Positions 6,243 through 12,180 of a stretch of 12,180 bases of DNA are shown one piece after another; positions within the stretch are counted from its first letter, which is position 1, and each line of letters begins with the position of its first letter. Below the pieces are notes generated by a model. That model had not been told where the DNA came from, did not search any database, and saw only the letters and a list, made by a program, of their open reading frames with translations. The translations under genes were made by a program, and so were the position numbers. This DNA comes from Acholeplasmatales bacterium (GTDB taxonomy: Bacteria; Bacillota_I; Bacilli_A; Acholeplasmatales; Anaeroplasmataceae), in contig CAAGAX010000053.1 in NCBI GenBank assembly GCA_900767915.1, positions 1 through 12,180 of the forward strand, written 5' to 3'.

Positions 6243-6266
6243 ATTAATCACCAATAAATAATATGA

Positions 6267-6929
6267 TTATTTTAAAGAAATAATACTTTCATCACTAATA
6301 GAATAGATATTATTATTTGAAATTATTACATGATCTAATAATAATATATTTAAGCCTCTTAAAATTGAGTTTAAGGAATTAGTTGTAGTTAAATCATCCT
6401 TAGAAGGATGAGGATCACCAGATGGATGATTATGAACTATAAAAATACCAAACGCTTTATATAATAATGCATCCTTTACAATACTTTGAATTGGAAATAT
6501 AGCTTTATTTGATAATTCCTCAGTATAGGATTTTTTATGAATGGGTATACATTTTGAATTAACAAATATACAAGTAATCTTCTCATAATTTAAGAATAAA
6601 TAATCTGATTTTATGTAATCATAAACATTTATAGGTAATAATAAAGGCTCCTCCTTATATTCTAAACGGGAGATTCTTTTAGCAATTTCAAATAATGATA
6701 TAAGCTTTGTAGCTTTAGCTTGCTTTATCCCCTTTATTGAAGCTAATTCTATATAGCTCATTTGGAATAAATGTGCAAAGCCATATTCATTTATTAGCCT
6801 TTTAGATAGACTAAAAACGTCTTCATCCTTATTTCCACTTCCTAGCATTATTGCGAGTAAATCCTCATCATTTAATCTATCCACTCCAAATTGAATTAGT
6901 TTTTCTCTTGGTAATAATTCTTTATCCAT
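6267..6929 (-). CDS. radC: RadC-family JAB1/MPN domain protein
   Basis: A 220-residue RadC/UPF0758 protein. The family is widespread; it was once linked to DNA repair, but its role is unresolved. Residues 1-80 match the RadC N-terminal region (LPREKL, LNDEDLLAIMLGSG) with a helix-hairpin-helix (ELASIKGIKQAKA, about 61-73). The C-terminal JAB1/MPN domain has the metal signature HNHPSGDPHPSKDD (about 166-179). The usual PREVF segment before it reads PIQSI here. AAAGGA lies an unusually long 13 nt before the ATG; no better in-frame start was found. It is the first gene of the operon radC-spoIVFA-spoIVFB-M28. In B. subtilis radC and spoIVFAB are neighbours with mreBCD-minCD between them; those five genes are absent here. 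Confidence 0.93.
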   Translation of the reverse strand: MDKELLPREKLIQFGVDRLNDEDLLAIMLGSGNKDEDVFSLSKRLINEYGFAHLFQMSYIELASIKGIKQAKATKLISLFEIAKRISRLEYKEEPLLLPINVYDYIKSDYLFLNYEKITCIFVNSKCIPIHKKSYTEELSNKAIFPIQSIVKDALLYKAFGIFIVHNHPSGDPHPSKDDLTTTNSLNSILRGLNILLLDHVIISNNNIYSISDESIISLK

Positions 6930-7124
6930 AATAACATCATATTCCTTTCTTGTATTTTAAAAGGCACAGATAGCCATGAAAAAAAATGCTATAATCTGAC
7001 CAAGAAAAGCTTCTAACCATAAATAGTCTAAAGCCATTAATAGAAAATGATAACAAGGATAATGAATAGGTTCTTGATTTATTATGTCTTCTTCTTTTTT
7101 TTTCTTATATTATCTTGATGTATC

Positions 7125-7152
7125 TTGATTATATCAATGAATCTATTATAAA
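7125..7152 (+). promoter_or_regulatory. Possible promoter of a small plus-strand RNA
   Basis: TTGATT (7125-7130) and TATAAA (7147-7152) are 16 nt apart. The predicted start, about 7159, falls directly at the left arm of the long inverted repeat. Confidence 0.4.
7128..7136 (-). promoter_or_regulatory. Possible radC operon promoter (extended -10)
   Basis: The minus strand reads TGATATAAT, a full TGnTATAAT extended -10 element. The -35 is poor. The leader to radC would be about 190 nt. Part of the site overlaps the tandem TATCTTGAT repeat and a plus-strand -35, so the two directions could interfere. Confidence 0.4.
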
Positions 7153-7158
7153 ACTAGA

Positions 7159-7272
7159 ATCAAAAATTGCCCCTTTATCTTTCGATTAGATTATAACAAT
7201 ATTTTATTAAAAGACTATTCACCTCAAGGCTATTATAATGATATTTTTTTAAGAATAAAGGGGAATTTTTTT
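7159..7272 (+). ncRNA. Candidate small RNA closed by a long terminal stem
   Basis: The left arm (about 7162-7182, centred on TTGCCCCTTTAT) and right arm (about 7251-7270, centred on ATAAAGGGGAA) are reverse complements over about 19-20 positions with two single-base bulges. The right arm runs straight into a seven-T tract (7266-7272). With the promoter at 7125-7152 this gives an RNA of about 114 nt whose ends pair. It does not show the motifs of SRP RNA, tmRNA or RNase P RNA. A miniature transposable element with terminal inverted repeats is the main alternative. Confidence 0.4.
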
Positions 7273-7310
7273 AGCTTGAGAAAAAATTGAAATAATACTT
7301 TATTGAGAAT

Positions 7311-7339
7311 AAAAAAAGAAGGTTATTTGTCCTTCTTTT
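7311..7339 (-). terminator. Terminator of the GNAT-valS-folC operon
   Basis: In the minus direction AAAAGAAGG and CCTTCTTTT (7314-7339) form a 9-bp stem with an 8-nt loop, followed by more U (7311-7313). It starts 25 nt after the folC stop and separates the valS operon from the radC operon. Confidence 0.85.
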
Positions 7340-7363
7340 GAATTTTTATGTAATTTATAAATA

Positions 7364-8605
7364 TTATTTTTTTACGTATTTTCTAATTTCACTGATAAAA
7401 TGTAAAGAACCAGTTGCAATACATAAATCATTTTCATCCTTATTACTTAATAATAAATCTAAGGCAAGCTTATAATCATCTATTATTTGATATGGTTTTT
7501 TAGTTAATCCTATAAAATCAGTTGATTCTGTTTTCCTTTTATCATTTATTGTTGTAAAAATATAATCTGATGAAACTGTATCTAATAAAGAAATCATTTC
7601 CTTATAGGCTTTGTCATGTAAGGCTGTAAAAAGAATATGTATTTTTTTATTATTATAGTATTTTAAAAATGAAATCAAAGCGGATATTGCGTCTACATTA
7701 TGTGCTCCATCAATAAAAAATAAAGGATTGTCGCATATTTTTTCTAATCTACCTGGATGAAAGGTATGCATTAAAGAATCATTTATTTCATATAAGGTAA
7801 AATTTTCATCTAATTGTTTTATAGTTTCTATAACTAAAGAAGCATTATAGGCTTGATAATCACCTAATAAATTTGTTTTATAATCTTGTCCATTATATTT
7901 AAAGCTAGTATAGTTTGATACAGTTATATCACTTATTTTATCATTAACCCAAATTAGATTAGAATTGTTTTCATTTGCGTAATTAATAAATTGATTTAAA
8001 AGCGATTTATCTACTGCTGTTAGAGCTATAGTATTTTCCTTTATAATTCCCATTTTATGATTAGCTATTTCTTCTAATGTATTTCCGAGCTGTGCCATAT
8101 GATCATATCCAACATTAGTAATAATTGATAAATCTGATGGTAAAAAATTTGTAGAGTCCAATTTACCACCAAGTCCACATTCTATTACTGCATAGTCTAT
8201 TTTTTGCTCATTAAAAAATAATAATGCCATTAATAATGTTAATTCAAAAAATGGAATTATATCATTATATTTTTCTTTATAATAATTACTAAAATCATAT
8301 AAATAATTAGTATATTTTAAAATATCTTTATCAGAAATATAATCATCATTTATTTCAATTCTTTCATTAAAGCTTATAATAAAAGGAGAAATAAATAATC
8401 CTACCTTATATTTTCTTTTAAGGATATTTTTTATCATAGTTGCACAAGAGCCTTTTCCATTAGTACCAGCAATATGAATAATTTTATAATTAAATTTTAA
8501 ATCCAAAAGCGAAGCACATTTAGTGATTCGCTCTAGATTTTCTCTTTTAGTTAATTTTTTTTGAATAAAAAGCCAATTTAAGGCTTCTTCTTTTGAATTA
8601 AACAT
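7364..8605 (-). CDS. folC: Bifunctional-type folylpolyglutamate synthase
   Basis: A cytoplasmic Mur-ligase-family enzyme that adds glutamate to (dihydro)folates with ATP, which retains folates in the cell; some bacterial members also act as dihydrofolate synthase. The ATP-binding P-loop is HIAGTNGKGS (44-53). VIECGLGGKLDSTN (about 140-153) and TNVGYDH (163-169) follow the family, K184 (ANHKMGIIK) is at the expected carbamylated-lysine position, and FFIDGAHN (296-303) marks the C-terminal glutamate-ligase domain. The 413-residue length is typical. The ATG is 8 nt after the valS stop; its Shine-Dalgarno (TAGGT) overlaps that stop, so folC is the last gene of the T-box-controlled operon. The valS-folC pair is a conserved arrangement in Bacilli. 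No other folate gene is in the window, and which of the two activities dominates cannot be told from the sequence. Confidence 0.95.
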   Translation of the reverse strand: MFNSKEEALNWLFIQKKLTKRENLERITKCASLLDLKFNYKIIHIAGTNGKGSCATMIKNILKRKYKVGLFISPFIISFNERIEINDDYISDKDILKYTNYLYDFSNYYKEKYNDIIPFFELTLLMALLFFNEQKIDYAVIECGLGGKLDSTNFLPSDLSIITNVGYDHMAQLGNTLEEIANHKMGIIKENTIALTAVDKSLLNQFINYANENNSNLIWVNDKISDITVSNYTSFKYNGQDYKTNLLGDYQAYNASLVIETIKQLDENFTLYEINDSLMHTFHPGRLEKICDNPLFFIDGAHNVDAISALISFLKYYNNKKIHILFTALHDKAYKEMISLLDTVSSDYIFTTINDKRKTESTDFIGLTKKPYQIIDDYKLALDLLLSNKDENDLCIATGSLHFISEIRKYVKK

Positions 8606-8613
8606 TTTAATAC

Positions 8614-11220
8614 CTACTTAGTAAGATCTTCTAATGTCTTTAATACCTCATTATATTGAGCTTCATATTCCTTTTGCTTAGCAATTTCTGCATCAATTTT
8701 AGCCTTAGGAGCCTTATTAATGAAATTAGGATTTGATAACATATTCTTACTTCTATCTAATTCATTTTTAAGCTTTTCCTTAGTTTGAGTTAACTTCTTA
8801 ATTACCTCTTCTTTGTCTACTAAATCACTTGATGGAATATAAATTTTAGCCATTGATAGTACTACAATAACATTACCCTTAGCTTCAATTTCATTATCAA
8901 GGAATACTAAATTCTTAGGATTTGTAAATTTAACTAAATAATTAGTTGTGGCCTTTATCATATTTTTAGTTGCTTCATCACTAGCTAAAATTGAAATATC
9001 AATTGGTTTTGATGGTGCTTTATTAGCCTTACTACGTTCATTTCTAATTGAAGTGATTATTTCAATCATATCCTCAATTGCCTCAATTGAATCATTATCA
9101 TCATATAGGTCAATAGCTTGAGGCCATTTAGAGATAGTTATAGAAGCTTCATCATGAGGTAATGCTTGATATATTTCTTCAGTTATAAATGGAATAAATG
9201 GATGTAAAAGCTTTACAATAGACTTTAATGTATATACTAATACATTTTTTGTCATTTGCTTGTTCTCTTCATTATTAGATTGTAGATCTACCTTTGAAAT
9301 TTCTACATACCAAGATGCAAAATCATTCCAAACAAAATTATATAATGTTTTAGCAGCTTCACCAAATTCATATTTATCCATATTGTAATCAACATTACGA
9401 ATTGTATTATTTAGCTTAGCTAGAATATATTTAGATGCTAAATTAAGCTTTGATGATTCTATTTTAGTTTCCTTATAATCTTCTCCTAAATTCATTAATA
9501 CATATCTTGAAATATTCCAAATCTTATTCAAATAGTTCCAGCTAGATTCTATTTTTGTTTCATCAAAACGTAAATCTAAGCCTGGTGCTGAATTGGTTGT
9601 TAGGAAATATCTTAATGAATCTGTACCGTATTTAGCAATTACATCAAAAGGATCAACACCATTACCTAAAGATTTTGACATTTTTCTTCCTTGGCTATCA
9701 CGGATTAAGCCATGAATAAGTATATCCTTAAAAGGAGCTTTTCCTGTAAATTCTATTCCTTGGAATAACATTCTTGCTACCCAGAAGAAAATAATATCAT
9801 AACCTGTAACTAAAACACTAGTTGGATAATATCTCTTTAATAGATCAGTATTTTCAGGCCAGCCTAAAGTTGAGAATGGCCATAATGCACTTGAAAACCA
9901 AGTATCAAGTACATCTTCATCCTGGACCCAACCATCACCAGGACATTCAACTTGAACCTTTACCTCATTATCATTATACCATGCAGGAATTCTATGACCC
10001 CACCATAATTGACGAGATACACACCAATCCTGAATAGATGATGGATCTAGCCAATGTTCTAAAGTTTGTTTAAATCTTTGAGGTATAAAGCGATATTCAT
10101 CATTACCTAATACCTGCTCTGCTAATGATTTCATTTTAACAAACCATTGCTTAGATAATCTTGGCTCTACAACTACTCCAGTACGCTCTGAATGTCCAAC
10201 AGAGTGAACAATTTTCTCTAGATGATCAAAATAGCCTAAGCTTTCTAAATCCTTTATTAAAGCCTCTCTACAAGCAAATCTATCCATACCTTCATATTTG
10301 CCAGCCATTTTATTCATTGTTCCATCATCATTCATACATAATGGCATACTTAAATGATGTCTTAGTCCAACCTCATAATCGTTTGGATCGTGTGCTGGAG
10401 TACATTTAACACAGCCAGTACCAAATTCCATATCTACATATTCATCTGTAATAACTGGAATTCGAATATCAGTACCAGGTATATATACCATTTTTCCAAC
10501 AATATCTTTATATCTTTCATCATTCGGATGAACCATGATTGCTTGGTCAGCAAACATCGTTTCAGGACGTGTTGTTGCAATCATAACATAGCCACTATTA
10601 TCAACAAATGGATATTTAAAATGATAAAATGCACCTTCATCATCCTGATGAATAACTTCAATATTCGATAAAGCAGTTTTAGCTTGTGGATCCCAGTTTA
10701 TAATTCTTTCACCCTGATATAATAATCCTTTATTGTATAGAGTAATAAAAACATGATTTACAGCCTTATTTAATCCCTCATCTAGAGTGAATCTTTCCTT
10801 TGTATAATCAAGTGATAATCCTAATGCAGCCCATTGAGAACGAATAATTTTAGCATATTCTTTTTTCCACTTCCAAGCCTCTTCTAGGAATTTTTCTCTT
10901 CCAATATCATATCTTGAAATACCTTGCTCCTTAAGCTTAGCATCAACCTTTGCTTGTGTTGCAATACCTGCATGATCCATTCCAGGTACCCATAATGCAT
11001 CATAGCCCTGCATTCTTTTTCTTCTTATAATAATATCTTGTAATGTTGTATCCCAGCTATGTCCTAAATGTAGCTTTCCTGTTACATTTGGTGGTGGTAT
11101 AACAATAGTAAATGGCTCCTTTGATAAATCTCCAGCTTCAAAGAAGCCACCCTTTAGCCAAAAATCATATTTTCCATTTTCAACTTCTTTAAAATCATAT
11201 TTTGGTTTTAAATCCTTCAT
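8614..11220 (-). CDS. valS: Valyl-tRNA synthetase
   Basis: Class I aminoacyl-tRNA synthetase that charges tRNA-Val. At 868 residues it is full length. In order: PPPNVTGKLHLGH (42-54, the HIGH motif), the CP1 editing domain with TTRPETMFAD (216-225) and GTGCVKCTPAHDPND (267-281), which clears misactivated threonine, then GRKMSKS (511-517), the helical anticodon-binding domain (about 600-740), and a C-terminal coiled-coil tRNA-arm domain (about 800-868, rich in Lys/Glu, ending LEDLTK). All key motifs are intact. AAAGGAAG lies 7 nt before the ATG. The start lies 26 nt inside the end of the upstream acetyltransferase gene, so the two are coupled. The operon is induced when tRNA-Val is uncharged, through the T-box leader. 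Several open frames on the opposite strand are shadows. Confidence 0.98.
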   Translation of the reverse strand: MKDLKPKYDFKEVENGKYDFWLKGGFFEAGDLSKEPFTIVIPPPNVTGKLHLGHSWDTTLQDIIIRRKRMQGYDALWVPGMDHAGIATQAKVDAKLKEQGISRYDIGREKFLEEAWKWKKEYAKIIRSQWAALGLSLDYTKERFTLDEGLNKAVNHVFITLYNKGLLYQGERIINWDPQAKTALSNIEVIHQDDEGAFYHFKYPFVDNSGYVMIATTRPETMFADQAIMVHPNDERYKDIVGKMVYIPGTDIRIPVITDEYVDMEFGTGCVKCTPAHDPNDYEVGLRHHLSMPLCMNDDGTMNKMAGKYEGMDRFACREALIKDLESLGYFDHLEKIVHSVGHSERTGVVVEPRLSKQWFVKMKSLAEQVLGNDEYRFIPQRFKQTLEHWLDPSSIQDWCVSRQLWWGHRIPAWYNDNEVKVQVECPGDGWVQDEDVLDTWFSSALWPFSTLGWPENTDLLKRYYPTSVLVTGYDIIFFWVARMLFQGIEFTGKAPFKDILIHGLIRDSQGRKMSKSLGNGVDPFDVIAKYGTDSLRYFLTTNSAPGLDLRFDETKIESSWNYLNKIWNISRYVLMNLGEDYKETKIESSKLNLASKYILAKLNNTIRNVDYNMDKYEFGEAAKTLYNFVWNDFASWYVEISKVDLQSNNEENKQMTKNVLVYTLKSIVKLLHPFIPFITEEIYQALPHDEASITISKWPQAIDLYDDNDSIEAIEDMIEIITSIRNERSKANKAPSKPIDISILASDEATKNMIKATTNYLVKFTNPKNLVFLDNEIEAKGNVIVVLSMAKIYIPSSDLVDKEEVIKKLTQTKEKLKNELDRSKNMLSNPNFINKAPKAKIDAEIAKQKEYEAQYNEVLKTLEDLTK

Positions 11221-11755
11221 ATTTCATCTTCCTTTCATAATCTTCTTTTGTCATGGAATAAAAATCTGCATCAATTAATCTTCCATCATATAATACCTTA
11301 TATTTACACAATCTTCCATCAAATATAAAGCCACATTTCTCAATAACTCTTTTTGATTGATAATTATCAGAATGGTGACCAACCTCTATCACCTTACAGT
11401 CTGTCTTAGTAAATAGATATTCAATAACAAGATTAACAGCTTCACACATATAGCCATTTCCCCAATAATCCTCACTTAAGGAAAAGCCTATGGAATTAAC
11501 ATACTTGTATTTTCTTAATCCATCATTATATATCGAGATTGAACCAATTAGCTTATTAGAATCCCTTAAGGCAATTGCATAAACATTCTTTGCTAAAATA
11601 TTTCTAGAAAGAACTCTTCTGGCAATTTCCTTATCAGGAAATGGCTTCCATCCTGCCATCGGTCCGACATGTGGATTTTTACCATATTCAAAATAATCAT
11701 CAATATCTCTAAAGTTTAAATCTCTAATAATTATTCTTTTTCCTATTAATCGCAT
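11195..11755 (-). CDS. GNAT family N-acetyltransferase (RimJ/RimL-like)
   Basis: A 186-residue protein that probably transfers acetyl from acetyl-CoA to an amino group. The RimJ/RimL type of GNAT is seen from GKRIIIRDLNFRDIDDY at the N-terminus, IGFSLSEDYWGNGYMCEA (about 92-109, the acetyl-CoA loop region, with GNGY in place of the common G-x-G-A/Y) and the late NYQSKRVIEKCGF motif (about 133-145). The substrate is unknown. The frame is open further upstream to 11821, but that part lies inside the T-box and its terminator. The true start is the ATG at 11753-11755, directly after the U-run. The AAGGA Shine-Dalgarno (11764-11768) is in the 3' arm of the terminator hairpin, 8 nt from the ATG. 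It is first in the operon and overlaps valS by 26 nt. Similar GNAT genes beside valS occur in other Bacillota as I recall, but a link to valine or tRNA is inference. Confidence 0.9.
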   Translation of the reverse strand: MRLIGKRIIIRDLNFRDIDDYFEYGKNPHVGPMAGWKPFPDKEIARRVLSRNILAKNVYAIALRDSNKLIGSISIYNDGLRKYKYVNSIGFSLSEDYWGNGYMCEAVNLVIEYLFTKTDCKVIEVGHHSDNYQSKRVIEKCGFIFDGRLCKYKVLYDGRLIDADFYSMTKEDYERKMKYEGFKTKI

Positions 11756-11998
11756 AAAAAAAGTCCTTAAGAAATAATATATTTCTAAGGACGAATAATC
11801 GCGGTACCACCTTAGTTCCATATAATCAAAAATTATATGACACTCGATTTATCTGTAACGTAGATATACGGACAAAACTACTTAATTTCATAATGCCAGC
11901 TCCATAACTACCTTCAATAGGCTAATTAAATACTTTCACCATCCGTATTTTCTCTAAAAAATAGCTCTATTTACTCCTTCACTTCATAGCTTTACTTA
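11756..11998 (-). promoter_or_regulatory. Val-specific T-box riboswitch with terminator
   Basis: The conserved T-box core AAGGTGGTACCGCG lies at 11800-11813 (minus). Stem I contains AGTA and GAA motifs typical of the specifier loop; GAA is followed by one base and then GUA (11909-11911), a valine codon, so uncharged tRNA-Val is the likely ligand. The UGGU of the T-box can pair with the tRNA acceptor ACCA. The antiterminator is CTAAGG (11810-11815) pairing with CCTTAG (11785-11790). The competing terminator is a 12-bp stem with one bulge (11763-11775 with 11781-11792) followed by seven U (11756-11762), which touch the start codon of the acetyltransferase gene. Binding of uncharged tRNA would allow read-through into the acetyltransferase, valS and folC genes. 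Confidence 0.95.
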
Positions 11999-12027
11999 AT
12001 TTTAATATTATTTTATTTTAAAGTCAA
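11999..12027 (-). promoter_or_regulatory. Promoter of the T-box/valS operon
   Basis: On the minus strand TTGACT (12022-12027) and TAAAAT (11999-12004) are 17 nt apart, each 5/6 to consensus. Transcription would start at about 11992, just ahead of the T-box stem I. Confidence 0.8.
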
Positions 12028-12082
12028 GAATAAACTAAAATAAGCTGATGTAAAATTTTACCTGGTTAATTGAAATAGTTAA

Positions 12083-12132
12083 TTCCGCTTTAAATAGTTG
12101 AACTTTATTTTTTGCAAAAGTAACTTCCGCTT
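12083..12132. repeat. Direct repeat TTCCGCTT
   Basis: TTCCGCTT occurs at 12083-12090 and 12125-12132, 42 bp apart (four helical turns), in otherwise AT-rich DNA. Flanking bases are also similar (TAATTCCGCTT and TAACTTCCGCTT). The second copy lies in the spacer of the rightward promoter, so a regulator site is possible. Confidence 0.4.
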
Positions 12133-12142
12133 ATGGTATAAT
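12112..12142 (+). promoter_or_regulatory. Rightward promoter with extended -10
   Basis: TATAAT at 12137-12142 is preceded by TGG, giving a TGnTATAAT extended -10. The nearest -35, TTGCAA (12112-12117), is 19 nt away. Transcription would start at about 12149. Confidence 0.65.
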
Positions 12143-12167
12143 AGTAATTACCTTGAGTTTGGCTTGT

Positions 12168-12175
12168 GAGGAGGT
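12168..12175 (+). promoter_or_regulatory. Shine-Dalgarno of a gene beginning past the window end
   Basis: GAGGAGGT lies about 20 nt after the predicted start of the rightward transcript. No start codon follows within the five remaining bases, so the gene probably begins at or just after 12181. Its product cannot be told. Confidence 0.55.
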
Positions 12176-12180
12176 AGCCA

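Larger units (their letters stand above)
6930..7310. other. Non-coding stretch between radC and folC
   Basis: About 380 bases without a credible gene on either strand. B. subtilis has maf and other genes at this place, but I see no remnant of them. It holds a possible radC promoter (7128-7136, minus), a plus-strand extended -10 (TGCTATAAT, 6987-6995) leading into sequence with a T-run at 7094-7103 but no clear hairpin, a tandem repeat of TATCTTGAT (7111-7119 and 7121-7129), and the long inverted repeat described separately. Confidence 0.65.

Noticed and set aside
6987..7103. A second plus-strand small RNA from TGCTATAAT (6987-6995) to the T-run at 7094-7103
   Set aside because: The -10 is good, but no -35 and no stable hairpin before the T-run could be found, so I do not list it as a gene.
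9822..10671. Three plus-strand open frames inside valS
   Set aside because: They lie antisense to highly conserved valS coding sequence, lack Shine-Dalgarno sites and show no recognisable domain.
11756..11821. Extension of the acetyltransferase frame upstream to 11821
   Set aside because: This part is the T-box core and terminator hairpin. The GNAT homology begins at the ATG at 11753-11755, which has a Shine-Dalgarno.
1..12180. Mycoplasma-type genetic code (TGA as tryptophan), suggested by the low GC content
   Set aside because: Tryptophan is TGG throughout valS, and TGA ends spoIVFB right where the next gene's Shine-Dalgarno overlaps it.
1..12180. CRISPR array, tRNA or rRNA genes, complete insertion sequence
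   Set aside because: No regularly spaced repeats, no cloverleaf with TTCGA-type arm, no rRNA signatures and no transposase were seen. The only mobile-element trace is the recombinase remnant.

Overview
This looks like a chromosomal segment of a very AT-rich, Gram-positive-type member of the Bacillota (Bacilli/Erysipelotrichia-like, probably anaerobic). The evidence is a T-box leader in front of the valS operon, a YneF/UPF0154 protein, a 2[4Fe-4S] clostridial-type ferredoxin, purine-rich Shine-Dalgarno sites, and the gene order valS-folC-radC-spoIVFA-spoIVFB, a thinned-out version of the Bacillus subtilis order. The standard bacterial code fits: tryptophan is TGG in valS and a TGA stop ends spoIVFB. 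The species cannot be named from this sequence.

Left part (1-2440), small genes and a mobile-element scar. A zinc-ribbon membrane protein (minus) has an unusual G8 tract in its promoter. Next to it lies a decayed large serine recombinase (minus) that has lost its catalytic domain and keeps an in-frame TAG after six codons. A 12-bp palindrome follows, then a 56-residue ferredoxin (minus) with its own promoter and terminator. Divergent from the ferredoxin is yneF (plus). It converges with a small two-helix membrane protein (minus), and the pair share a terminator hairpin.

Middle left (2440-3855). A type I L-asparaginase (plus) has an apparently very short leader. About 400 bases of non-coding DNA follow, with two hairpins.

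Right two thirds, on the minus strand, hold two operons read right to left. (1) Val-specifier T-box leader, then a GNAT acetyltransferase, valS and folC, ending at a strong terminator at 7311-7339. The Shine-Dalgarno of the first gene lies inside the T-box terminator hairpin. (2) radC, a divergent SpoIVFA-like protein, a SpoIVFB-like intramembrane metalloprotease and an M28 zinc aminopeptidase, closely packed or overlapping. The SpoIVFA assignment rests on position plus a degenerate M23-like tail. Between the two operons, 6930-7310 has no gene but holds a promoter-like site, a long inverted repeat and a U-tract that together look like a roughly 115-nt plus-strand RNA.

Right end (12020-12180). 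An extended -10 promoter and a strong Shine-Dalgarno point rightward to a gene that starts just beyond the window.
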